A stretch of DNA of 24,180 bases. Origin: CAYGZA01 sp964354135. GTDB taxonomy: Bacteria > Planctomycetota > Planctomycetia > Pirellulales > Thermoguttaceae. This document shows, in pieces, positions 14,206-21,006 of the stretch. The notes under the pieces are model-generated. The model searched no databases. It was not told the DNA's origin and saw only the letters and a program-made list of their open reading frames with translations. Positions within the stretch are counted from its first letter, which is position 1. Every line of letters starts with the position of its first letter. The translations under genes were made by a program, and so were the position numbers. The stretch lies in assembly GCA_964354135.1 (NCBI GenBank), contig CAYGZA010000061.1, positions 1-24,180 of the forward strand. Reading direction: 5' to 3'.

Positions 14206-14290
14206 GCTCCCACCTTTCCCTTCGTTCCTCTTTCCCTTTTCCCCCTTTCTCCCTTCTCTTACACCCTTCTTCCCTTCTTTTTCCCCTCCG
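14206..14290. repeat. Polypyrimidine (minus-strand polypurine) tract
   Basis: About 85 bases are almost all C and T on the plus strand, as runs of CCCTTT and TTCCC, with only a few purines. It begins in the gap after the SDR gene and runs into the last ten codons of the sulfatase on the opposite strand, where it encodes the Lys-rich tail 'EGKKKGRRV'. Such tracts can form triplex DNA; no function is visible. Confidence 0.6.
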
Positions 14291-15749
14291 GCTTGCCCTC
14301 GGACGGCCGGCCGAGCGGCTTGCCGGGGACATACTCGGGATTGGGGGGGCACATCGTGGCGTCCACGTCGCGGAGCCAGCGGTCGAGGCTGCCCCGCATC
14401 TCGGCCACCTTGCCGCGGCGCCGTCCGGCCAGGTTGTTCTTCTCGCCCGGGTCGTCCTTGAGGTTGTAGAGCTCCATCCGCTCGTCCTCGTAGAAGCGGA
14501 TGAGCTTCCAGTCGCCCTGGCGCACCGCAGCGCCGGGCATCCCGCCCTGGTTGGCGAAGTGCGGGTAGTGCCAGAAGAGCGTGTCGCGGCGGAGCCCGCC
14601 GGTTTCCTTCAGGAGCGGCACAAGACTCTCGCCGTCGGGGACGTGCTTCGGGTCGCCCGCGGTGCCGGCCAGCTCCAGGATCGTAGGATAGAAATCGACG
14701 CTACAAGCCGGCACGTCGCAGGTGCTTCCCGCCTTGACGCCGTCGGGCCAGGAGACGATGTAGGGCACGCGGACGCCGCCTTCGTAGAGATAGCCCTTGC
14801 CGGCCCGCAACGGGGCGTTGGTCGTCGAGGGCGTCTTGGGCCCTTCCTTGATCGACAGGCCGCCGTTGTCGGACGTGAAAACGACCACGGTCCGCTCCGT
14901 GAGCCCGAGCCGTTGGAGCGTTTCCATCACCCGGCCGACGCTCTGATCGACGTGCTCGACCATCGCGGCGTAGGTCGGATTGTTGTGCCGCGTGCCGGGG
15001 TGGGTTTTGGCCTTCGCCTCGTACTTGGCGACCAGCTTCTCCCGGGCCTCCAACGGAATGTGGACCGCGAAGTGGCACAAGTACAAGAAGAACGGCCGGT
15101 CCTTGTTCTCCTCGATGAACCGGACGGCATGGTCGGTGAGGAACTCGGCCAGGTAGGTCTCGTCGGGGAGCTTCCGCGGCGGCGGCGTCTGGACGACCGA
15201 GCCGAAATGCCGCCCGGCGGTTACCAGCGAAACATCGAACCCCTGCTTGTCCGGGAAGTGGCTCTCGCCGCCCATGTGCCACTTGCCCAGGTGGGCGGTC
15301 GCGTAGCCGGCCGGTTTCAGGGCCTCGGCGATGGTCACCTCGTCCAGCTCCATGAAGAGCTTGTAGTCGGCCGGGAGCACGCGGGCATTCTCAAGCTGCC
15401 GGCGGCCGGCGATGAAGTTGGTCAGCTTCAGCCGCGCCGGGTACTTGCCCGTCATGATGCTTGCCCGCGTCGGCGAGCAGACCGGGCACGCGGCGTATCC
15501 GCGGGTGAATCTCATGCCGCGGGAAGCGAGCCGGTCGATGTTCGGCGTCTCGTGGAAGTCGCTGCCGTAGCAGGCCGGGTCGGTCCAGCCCATGTCGTCG
15601 ATCAGAATGAAAACGAAGTTGGGCCTCTTGGGCTTCTCGGCCGCGGCTGCACCTCCGCCGAATGCCCATGACCACGCAATGGCACCTGCCAGCAGGGCAG
15701 CGGGCAGATACGCTGCTTCAGTGCGGGAATCTCCGTTCGGACCCGACAT
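14259..15749 (-). CDS. Exported Cys-type sulfatase
   Basis: A 496-residue S1-family sulfatase that would remove sulfate esters from glycans or small molecules after export. A signal or N-terminal anchor spans about 14-38 ('AALLAGAIAWSWAFGGGAAAA'). The metal ligands D51-D52 lie in 'LIDDMGW'. The formylglycine site is C91 in CSPTR, the classical C-x-P-x-R core recognised by formylglycine-generating or anaerobic maturases. 'GKWHMG' is at 155-160 and D294-N295 ('FTSDNGG') completes the metal site. AAGGAG seven bases before the ATG at 15749 supports the start. The C-terminus ends in a Lys-rich tail encoded by a polypurine tract. It is divergent from a second sulfatase. No maturase is in the window. 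Confidence 0.95.
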   Translation of the reverse strand: MSGPNGDSRTEAAYLPAALLAGAIAWSWAFGGGAAAAEKPKRPNFVFILIDDMGWTDPACYGSDFHETPNIDRLASRGMRFTRGYAACPVCSPTRASIMTGKYPARLKLTNFIAGRRQLENARVLPADYKLFMELDEVTIAEALKPAGYATAHLGKWHMGGESHFPDKQGFDVSLVTAGRHFGSVVQTPPPRKLPDETYLAEFLTDHAVRFIEENKDRPFFLYLCHFAVHIPLEAREKLVAKYEAKAKTHPGTRHNNPTYAAMVEHVDQSVGRVMETLQRLGLTERTVVVFTSDNGGLSIKEGPKTPSTTNAPLRAGKGYLYEGGVRVPYIVSWPDGVKAGSTCDVPACSVDFYPTILELAGTAGDPKHVPDGESLVPLLKETGGLRRDTLFWHYPHFANQGGMPGAAVRQGDWKLIRFYEDERMELYNLKDDPGEKNNLAGRRRGKVAEMRGSLDRWLRDVDATMCPPNPEYVPGKPLGRPSEGKPEGKKKGRRV

Positions 15750-15880
15750 GGCGGTTCTCCTTCACGAGGGGCAAGCCAGGCAACAGCCCGATGATGGGTG
15801 GTCCGCCGCCGTTTGTCAAGCGTTGGGCGGCTTGCGTGGCGGGCCGGGTCGCGTTAGAACAAGCGTTGACGTGCGGATTT

Positions 15881-15946
15881 GGTGGCATGGCTTCACGCGG
15901 CGTTGGGTGGCATGGCTTCACGCGGCGCAAGCCGCGGGTAGCCATG
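15881..15946. repeat. Tandem 22-bp repeat with an inverted third copy
   Basis: The 22-mer beginning GGTGGCATGGCTTCACGCGG occurs at 15881-15902 and identically at 15906-15927 (25-base period). Three bases later, 15931-15947 is a partial reverse complement of the second copy (15 of 17 bases), so the second copy can form a hairpin. It lies in the 297-base gap between two divergent sulfatase genes (15750-16046), where no gene is supported. Confidence 0.65.
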
Positions 15947-16004
15947 CGTCTGGGCGTACATGCTCACCCGACGCCCGGCATCATGAGAGCATGCCACGCT
16001 TCTT

Positions 16005-16022
16005 GGCGGGCGAGACGCCCGC
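16005..16022 (+). repeat. GC-rich palindromic repeat, intergenic copy
   Basis: GCGGGCG (16006-16012) and CGCCCGC (16016-16022) pair around an AGA loop. The 17-mer at 16005-16021 matches the inverted copy at 8902-8918 in 16 of 17 bases. It ends 14 bases before the ribosome binding site of the second sulfatase and would sit in its mRNA leader. Confidence 0.55.
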
Positions 16023-16046
16023 GCTACTGTGACCGGAGAGAGAACC

Positions 16047-17453
16047 ATGTGCCTGCGAAAGTTCGCTGCGGTGCTGCTCCTGGCCGGTTTGGCGACTGCC
16101 GGCGCCTCGGGGGCGAAGCGGAACGTCGTCCTCTTCGTCACCGACGACCAGGGACGCGACGCCGGCTGCTACGGCAACTCCGCGATCCGCACGCCCCATC
16201 TCGACCGACTGGCCGCCGAAGGGACCCGCTTCGACTACGCCTTCTGCACTACGGCCAGTTGCAGCGCCAGCCGCTCGGTGATCCTCACCGGGCTGCACAA
16301 CCACGCCAACGGCCAATTCGGCCACGAGCACAGCTACCACCACTTCCGCAGCTTCGACAACATCACGAGCCTGCCCGTGCTCTTGAGCGCGGCGGGCTAC
16401 CGCAGCGTGCGGATCGGCAAGCTCCACGTCGGGCCGCCGGAGGTATATCGCTTCGATCACGAGTTGAAGGGCAACGCGCGAAACGCCGTCGAGATGGCCG
16501 AGCGTTGCCGCGACGTCATCGCGGCCAAGGACCCGCGGCCGCTGTTCCTCTATTTCTGCCCGGCCGACCCGCACCGCTCGGGCCAAGTGGCCGAGGAGAT
16601 CCCCGGCAAGCCCGACCGTTTCGGCAACCGGCCGAAGGGCTACCCGGGCGTCAAGGAGGTCACGTACGATCCTAAGGACGTGATCGTCCCGCCCTTCTTG
16701 CCCGATACGCCCGAGTGCAGGGCCGAATTGGCCCAGTATTACCAGGCCGTCTCGCGGCTCGACCAGGGGCTCGGGAGGCTGGTGCAAATCCTCAAGGAGG
16801 CCGGCCAGTACGACAACACGCTGATCATTTACCTCTCCGATAACGGCATCCCGTTCCCTGGGGCGAAGACGACGCTTTACGAGCCGGGGATGCGGCTCCC
16901 CTGCGTCGTGCGGAGCCCGGACCAGAAACGCCGCGGCGTACTGTCCAATGCGATGATCACCTGGGCCGACATCACGCCCACGATCCTCGACGGTGCCGGC
17001 GCCCTGCCCGAGAAGCCGGCCTTCCACGGGCGGTCGTTCCTCGGCGTGCTCGACCAGGCCGATCCCAAGGGCTGGGACGAGATCTACGCCTCGCACACGT
17101 TCCACGAGATCACGATGTACTATCCGATGCGGGTGTTCCTCGGCCGGCAGTACAAGCTGATCTGGAACATTGCCCACGGGCTTTCGTACCCGTTTGCCTC
17201 GGACCTTTGGGAATCGGCCACGTGGCAGGGCGTGCGGCGGCGGGGCGACGAGTTCTACGGCAAGCGGCGGGTCGAGGCCTACCTGCACCGCTCGGCCTTT
17301 GAACTCTACGACCTCAAGGCGGACCCGCACGAAATGCACAACCTCGCCGGCGACCCAAAACACGCCGCGGTGCTCGAGGAAATGAAGGCCAAGCTCAAGG
17401 CATTCCAGAAGCGGACCGGGGACCCGTGGATCGTGAAATGGGAGTATGAGTAA
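16047..17453 (+). CDS. Exported Cys-type sulfatase with C-S-A-S-R core
   Basis: A 468-residue S1-family sulfatase. A signal peptide spans about 1-22 ('MCLRKFAAVLLLAGLATAGA'). Metal ligands D33-D34 are in 'VTDDQGRD', and D-N of 'YLSDNGIPF' is further on. The formylglycine Cys is C72 in CSASR, where Ala replaces the usual Pro; the C-x-[PA]-x-R pattern allows this. The start at 16047 is chosen because GGAGAG lies seven bases upstream and the signal peptide then begins at once; a GTG at 16029 would add six residues. It resembles heparan N-sulfatase-like members ('KPAFHGRSFLGVL', 'RPLFLYFCPADPHRSG'), but the substrate is not established. It is divergent from the other sulfatase, and both would need the same maturation enzyme, not seen here. 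Confidence 0.94.
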   Translation: MCLRKFAAVLLLAGLATAGASGAKRNVVLFVTDDQGRDAGCYGNSAIRTPHLDRLAAEGTRFDYAFCTTASCSASRSVILTGLHNHANGQFGHEHSYHHFRSFDNITSLPVLLSAAGYRSVRIGKLHVGPPEVYRFDHELKGNARNAVEMAERCRDVIAAKDPRPLFLYFCPADPHRSGQVAEEIPGKPDRFGNRPKGYPGVKEVTYDPKDVIVPPFLPDTPECRAELAQYYQAVSRLDQGLGRLVQILKEAGQYDNTLIIYLSDNGIPFPGAKTTLYEPGMRLPCVVRSPDQKRRGVLSNAMITWADITPTILDGAGALPEKPAFHGRSFLGVLDQADPKGWDEIYASHTFHEITMYYPMRVFLGRQYKLIWNIAHGLSYPFASDLWESATWQGVRRRGDEFYGKRRVEAYLHRSAFELYDLKADPHEMHNLAGDPKHAAVLEEMKAKLKAFQKRTGDPWIVKWEYE

Positions 17454-17892
17454 TGGGCGTTGTGGGCTGAATCGCAGGGTGCAGTCACGGCTTCCCTTCC
17501 CGGCTCATCCGGCGGAGAGGTGCGCGGTCTAGCAGTTCGAGGTAGTACGGGTTCCTCTTCTCTGTTTCACGGGCGATTGCTGCTGCTCGGTCAATCGCCC
17601 AGACCCGGTTGTCAAAGCCCTTTCCTGCCGGCACCGGGTCGGCCGGAACGGAGAAGGTTCTCTCGGGGTTTTCGGAAGCCGGAAGGAGCCGATCTGTCGA
17701 AGCCAAGTACGCGTTCCTCTTCTCTGTTCGCGGTTTTCCAGAGCCGCAGAATCAGAGAAGAGGAACCCGTACTTCCCCTGTGAATGCCCAGGCGCCGTGA
17801 TGTTTTCCGGAAAAATCGGATGAGCCGCAGAAGAGGGGAACCCGCACTGCCGCTTCTCTGTTTCATGCGGTGCTTTCGCCAAACCCGTCACG
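17454..17892. other. 439-base gap filled mainly with 21-bp repeat copies
   Basis: No confident gene. Copies of a motif like AGTACGGGTTCCTCTTCTCT lie at 17544-17564 (forward), 17706-17726 (forward, one mismatch), 17753-17773 (reverse, identical to the first) and 17828-17848 (reverse, more diverged). A further partial copy, CTTCTCTGTTTCATG, is near 17852-17866. A small reading frame on the minus strand from TTG at 17706 to 17485 has a possible AGAGGA upstream, but it begins at a repeat copy and resembles nothing known. Confidence 0.55.
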
Positions 17893-18207
17893 TCACCATT
17901 GCCGAATCCAGGGTACCTCCACGCCGAACCTCTTGCACAAGTCTAACGCGGCATCGTATAGACTCATGTTGTTGGCCGCCGCCCACAAGTCGAGATGGTT
18001 ACCGGCGGATCCACACTTGAAGCACCGGTAGGCGTTCTTCGCCAGGTTGGCCGAAAATGACCTGCTCCTGCGGGAAGCTGAGCCGTGCAGGGGACATGGG
18101 CCACGGAGCTGATTGTCGGAGTTTACTACGGGCGCGAATCCCAGGAGATCCAAGACATGCTTCATGGATATCTTCGAGCGAACGGCTGCGAAATCCACTC
18201 CCGCCAT
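17893..18207 (-). CDS. Small stand-alone CHC2-type zinc-finger protein (DnaG-primase N-terminal-like)
   Basis: A 104-residue protein equal to the zinc-binding domain at the N-terminus of DnaG-type primases. The ligands are C38, H41, C62 and C65, in the spacing C-x2-H-x20-C-x2-C ('CPLHG' ... 'YRCFKCGSAGNHLDLW'). The frame closes after 'FGVEVPWIRQW' with no TOPRIM or helicase-binding domain, so it cannot prime DNA on its own; a DNA-binding or accessory replication role is possible. The start at 18207 is chosen because the domain begins there ('MAGVDFAAVR') and GGTGGA precedes it by about eight bases. The frame is open further upstream, but over a repeat and the end of the neighbouring gene. It is flanked on both sides by copies of a 21-bp repeat. 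Confidence 0.8.
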   Translation of the reverse strand: MAGVDFAAVRSKISMKHVLDLLGFAPVVNSDNQLRGPCPLHGSASRRSRSFSANLAKNAYRCFKCGSAGNHLDLWAAANNMSLYDAALDLCKRFGVEVPWIRQW

Positions 18208-18269
18208 GGCTTGTCCACCACTCAAGGAACGGCCTTTCGGCTTTCTCGTGGTCGCCGAGCTTCTGCGAA

Positions 18270-18290
18270 TAGAGAAGAGGAATCCGTACT
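18270..18290 (-). repeat. Right-hand copy of the 21-bp repeat
   Basis: Read on the minus strand it is AGTACGGATTCCTCTTCTCT plus one base, two mismatches from the copy at 17544-17564. It lies between the glycosidase-like stop codon (18293-18295) and the CHC2 start (18207). Confidence 0.6.
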
Positions 18291-18292
18291 CG

Positions 18293-19735
18293 TTAGCCAG
18301 TTTGTGGCCCCCGAAGCCACAGCACCGCGTCGCCGGGGAGCGGGGCCTTGAACGGGCGGCGCTGGCCGCCTTCGGCCGTGCCGCCGGGCTGGAGGGCGCC
18401 GGTCTCGGGGTTGAGCCACTGGACGTGCAGCGTGCCTCGGGCCGCGGAGAGGTCAACGGTCACCTCGCCGCCCTTGGGAAGATAGACCACGTACTGGGTC
18501 TTCGGATTGGCGGACGTCGCCAGGCAGTAGCCGGTGGAAGCCAGCGCGTTCTGCGGCGTCATCGCGGCCAGGTCCAACCGGCGCGACAGGCGCAGCGTGT
18601 GGCCCAGGGCCTTGCGAACCGACTCCCATCGCGGGTCGGACGGCTTGCCCAGCACCACGGCGTCGTACGGGTCCATGAAGAGCGGGTTCATGCCCCGCAA
18701 GAAGCTCTTCCACACCCAGGCCCGACTGCCGCCGATCCCCCAGAGGTGGTCGGTGTCGTTGAGGATCACCTTGCGGCCGTCGGCGGCGGGTGGGTCGTCC
18801 CGGTAGCCGCCCTCGGGATTGGGCGAGACCCAGTCGGCCGGGCTGTCGAAGAGCGTCTTGTTGCTCCCGCCCTTGTACTGGAAGGTCATCCCCACCGGGT
18901 GCTGCTTGGCCTTGCCGCGCTCGTACTGGTGGATGAAGCGGATGACGTGGTACTGCCACTCGGTCGAGGGCGGGTGATTCTCATTGGAGATTTCGTAGAG
19001 CACGTTGTCCAGGTCGCGGACCGTATCGACGACCTTGCGGACGTAGCGCTCCTGGATCGACGTGATCGCCGGGTGCTTGAGCGTGTGGATGTCCACCCCT
19101 TGCTCGACCCCGCGGCCGGCGCCGCTGGTGTTGTTCTCCGGGTGGAACGGGTGCATCTTCCAGGCGTTGGTGCAGAACTGCATGCCCCAGCCCTCGAAGA
19201 GCATGATCGAGACGTAGATGCCGCGCTTGCCGGCCGCCTCGACCCGCGACCGCAGCCGCCGGAAATACTCCGGGTCGAACTTCGCAAGGTCGAACTTCGG
19301 CTTGCCGTCGGCGGCCGTGCCCGGGCCGGTGCGGGCAAACGGGTGCGGCAGCGCCGTGTGCAGCCTGTTCTCGCCGTTGGCCTTCGTGTCCCACTTCACC
19401 AGCTCCCACGTCCAGAGGCGGATGAAGTTGTGGTCGTAGCGCCGGAGGAAGTCGAGATGGGCGGCGAAGTCGAACCGCGGCGGCGGGTCCGATGGGCCGA
19501 GGTCCACGAGGTTCGCCCAGGTGTGCGCGCCGACCAGATACACGGCCTTGCCCGAGCCGTCGGTGAAGTAGCGGCCGTTCTCGGGATGGACTCGCAAGGG
19601 GCCGCGGGCGGGCGCACGCTGCGGGGCGTCGGCGCCCGGCTTTTCGGCGGCGGCACTGCGCGGGTTGTCACGAGTGAAGAGGATCGCGCCGGCCAATGCG
19701 CCGCCGGAACGCTTCAGGAACTCGCGTCGCTTCAT
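18293..19735 (-). CDS. Tat-exported DUF4038 apiosidase-like glycoside hydrolase with C-terminal collagen-binding-type domain
   Basis: A 480-residue protein with a Tat signal (R3-R4, 'MKRREFLKRSGGALAGAILF'). 'VHPENGRYFTDGSGKAVYLVGAHTWANL' begins the TIM-barrel domain typical of DUF4038 and GH140-like enzymes. The likely acid/base is E252 ('YEISNENH'), at the end of a barrel strand. A later 'VILNDTDHLWGIGG' may carry the second carboxylate. From about 400 the sequence changes to a small beta domain ('QYVVYLPKGGEVTVDLSAARG', 'VQWLNPETGAL', 'GDAVLWL') of the putative collagen-binding type that follows DUF4038. GAGGAG eight bases upstream supports the ATG at 19735. It should cleave plant or algal glycan side chains outside the cytoplasm; the exact bond is unknown. 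Its 3' end abuts a repeat copy. Confidence 0.85.
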   Translation of the reverse strand: MKRREFLKRSGGALAGAILFTRDNPRSAAAEKPGADAPQRAPARGPLRVHPENGRYFTDGSGKAVYLVGAHTWANLVDLGPSDPPPRFDFAAHLDFLRRYDHNFIRLWTWELVKWDTKANGENRLHTALPHPFARTGPGTAADGKPKFDLAKFDPEYFRRLRSRVEAAGKRGIYVSIMLFEGWGMQFCTNAWKMHPFHPENNTSGAGRGVEQGVDIHTLKHPAITSIQERYVRKVVDTVRDLDNVLYEISNENHPPSTEWQYHVIRFIHQYERGKAKQHPVGMTFQYKGGSNKTLFDSPADWVSPNPEGGYRDDPPAADGRKVILNDTDHLWGIGGSRAWVWKSFLRGMNPLFMDPYDAVVLGKPSDPRWESVRKALGHTLRLSRRLDLAAMTPQNALASTGYCLATSANPKTQYVVYLPKGGEVTVDLSAARGTLHVQWLNPETGALQPGGTAEGGQRRPFKAPLPGDAVLWLRGPQTG

Positions 19736-19762
19736 GATGCTGCTCCTCGCTTGAGTGAGGGG

Positions 19763-19845
19763 GTCGGAAGTCGTTTTCCATGCCAGTAGCAGTCGGCTTC
19801 ATGCGCGAAGCACGGTCGGTACCGACATGGAAAACGACTCCCGAC
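19763..19845. repeat. 20-bp inverted repeat with an inner 12-bp perfect palindrome
   Basis: GTCGGAAGTCGTTTTCCATG (19763-19782) faces CATGGAAAACGACTCCCGAC (19826-19845): 19 of 20 bases pair. Just inside the right arm, and sharing one base with it, GTCGGTACCGAC (19815-19826) is a perfect palindrome. The 83-base unit has the shape of a REP/MITE-like element. Its right half is coding for the C-terminus of the small gene at 19799-20020; its left half is in the leader of the glycosidase-like gene. Confidence 0.65.
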
Positions 19846-20020
19846 CTTCGAGCCATGTCTGGAAACCCTCCCGGGCTACAGTGGCGGCCATGTGAACCAA
19901 CTCTTCAATCACCTGCCCCGCAGTTTCCGCCGTCAACTCCCCCTCCAGCAGTTCCTCCCGCTTCTCCAGTTCTTCACACAATCGCCGGACCAGCAAGTTC
20001 TCGAGAGCTACCATGCTCAT
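19799..20020 (-). CDS. Small hypothetical helical protein (73 residues)
   Basis: No family recognised. The product is 73 residues, rich in Glu and Leu and predicted helical ('LLVRRLCEELEKREELLEGEL', then 'AGQVIEELVHMAATVAREGFQTWLE'), with no signal peptide or membrane segment. The case for a real gene is the ribosome binding site: AAGGAGGA on the minus strand with seven bases from GGAGG to the ATG at 20020. A GTG at 20023 is too close to that site. The last dozen residues ('SFSMSVPTVLRA') are encoded by the right half of a palindromic repeat, so the original C-terminus may have been replaced. It lies between the flavin reductase-like and glycosidase-like genes on the same strand. It could also be a transposase remnant. 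Confidence 0.55.
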   Translation of the reverse strand: MSMVALENLLVRRLCEELEKREELLEGELTAETAGQVIEELVHMAATVAREGFQTWLEGRESFSMSVPTVLRA

Positions 20021-20110
20021 CACGGCTCCTCCTTGTGCAAATCAGCCACGGTTTGTGGTGATTCGTGACAGTTTGCCAAGGCCGAATCATCAGCGCGACC
20101 CTCCAAGCCG

Positions 20111-20677
20111 TCACAAGTCCTTGCCGACCTCAAACGCCTTGCCCAGCCGCTCGCCCACGGCGTAATAGATCCAGTTGCCGGGCGAGAAGACGATCGGCTT
20201 CAGTCTCTCGACCATCGGCAGGCCGTCGGGCCCGAGGACCCACTCGTCCGCCTTGACGTCGAGGATGCGGCCGACGAACTGGGTGTGCAGGCCCAATTCG
20301 ATGATCTGAAGCACCTCGCACTCCAGCACCACCGGGAACTCCTCGACGTACGGGGCGTCGACCACGTCGCTCCGAAGGGCCGTCAGCCGGCTCCGCGTGA
20401 ACTTGTCCACTTCCCGGCCGGTCGCCACGCCGAAGTAATCGGCCTGGCGGACGTGCTCCTGGTCCGGGATGCTGATCGTGAACGCCTTGCGCTCCACGAT
20501 TGCGGCATGGGTATGGGTGGCCTTGCGGAGCGAGACGGCCACGCAGGGCGGGTCGGAGCAGCAGATGCCGCCCCAGGCCGCCGTCATCACGTTGGGCTTG
20601 CCCTCGGCGTCGTACGTGCCCACGACCCAGGTCGGGGTCGGATAGGCGAGGGTTTGCGGGCCGAGCGATTTCTTCAT
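20111..20677 (-). CDS. Flavin reductase-like FMN-binding protein
   Basis: A 188-residue cytoplasmic protein of the flavin reductase-like (FMN-binding split barrel) family, which bind FMN and reduce flavins or act as small oxidoreductases. The N-terminal 'YPTPTWVVGTYDAEGKPNVMTAAWGGICCSDPPCVAVSLRKAT' in pieces shows the family pattern, with 'AWGG' and 'SDPPCVAVSL' near the flavin. 'FTISIPDQEHVRQADYFGVATGREVDKF' corresponds to the second half of the domain. AGGAGG eight bases upstream fixes the ATG at 20677. The length is normal. No partner monooxygenase is visible, so it may be a stand-alone flavoprotein. The 73-residue gene follows after 90 bases on the same strand. Confidence 0.88.
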   Translation of the reverse strand: MKKSLGPQTLAYPTPTWVVGTYDAEGKPNVMTAAWGGICCSDPPCVAVSLRKATHTHAAIVERKAFTISIPDQEHVRQADYFGVATGREVDKFTRSRLTALRSDVVDAPYVEEFPVVLECEVLQIIELGLHTQFVGRILDVKADEWVLGPDGLPMVERLKPIVFSPGNWIYYAVGERLGKAFEVGKDL

Positions 20678-21006
20678 GGAACGGGCCTCCTGGCAGGAAA
20701 ACTCGGGTCCAATCTCCGCGGACGGGTTTCTCTTCCCACGGCACCACGATACTGGAATGCGCTCGCCGTGTCTACACGCGCCCGGTGGCCGTGCCGAAGC
20801 CGGTGCCGGTAGAATGGGGTGTCAACGTCACGCTTTGCATGCAGATCGGCTCTTCGGGTACCGCACAGGTGATGGCATAGATAGGATGAGTCAGTGGATT
20901 GGGGGGATTGACCGGCTCCTTGCGCCGAGTATAGTGAGGGCCGTCAAGCCAGGATTGGGCTTGGAATGGGGCGCCTCGGAAACCCGAAATACCGGGAGAG
21001 CTTGTC
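20678..21006. other. 329-base divergent intergenic region
   Basis: It separates the flavin reductase-like gene (minus) from the DUF5675-like gene (plus). The only clear element is the plus-strand promoter at 20908-20935. No supported coding sequence or repeat pair was seen. Confidence 0.6.
20908..20935 (+). promoter_or_regulatory. Candidate sigma-70-type promoter for the DUF5675-like gene
   Basis: TTGACC (20908-20913, five of six) is followed by a 16-base spacer and TATAGT (20930-20935, five of six). Transcription would begin near 20942, leaving a leader of about 65 bases. It is the best consensus match seen in the window. Confidence 0.45.

Larger units (their letters stand above)
17544..18290. 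mobile_element. Candidate non-autonomous mobile cassette: CHC2 gene between inverted 21-bp repeats
   Basis: The outermost repeat copies at 17544-17564 (plus) and 18270-18290 (minus) match at 19 of 21 positions in inverted orientation and bracket 747 bases containing one gene, a CHC2 zinc-finger protein. Additional copies lie inside the left half. The right copy ends two bases from the stop codon of the neighbouring glycosidase-like gene, as if inserted there. No transposase is present and no target-site duplication was identified. A cluster of dispersed repeats around an unrelated gene is the alternative. Confidence 0.35.

Noticed and set aside
14103..15671. Plus-strand frame of 522 codons opposite the first sulfatase
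   Set aside because: It is the antisense shadow of the sulfatase and begins in the hairpin/polypyrimidine region.
17485..17706. 73-codon minus-strand frame with a TTG start
   Set aside because: It starts in a copy of the 21-bp repeat, uses a rare start codon and matches no family I know; kept only as a note in the intergenic description.
17544..17866. Clustered 21-bp repeats as a CRISPR array
   Set aside because: The copies are in both orientations with very uneven spacing (about 140, 25 and 55 bases) and no cas genes are present.
18113..19789. Plus-strand frame of 558 codons opposite the DUF4038 gene
   Set aside because: It is antisense to a gene with Tat signal, barrel motifs and ribosome binding site; no domain is visible in it.
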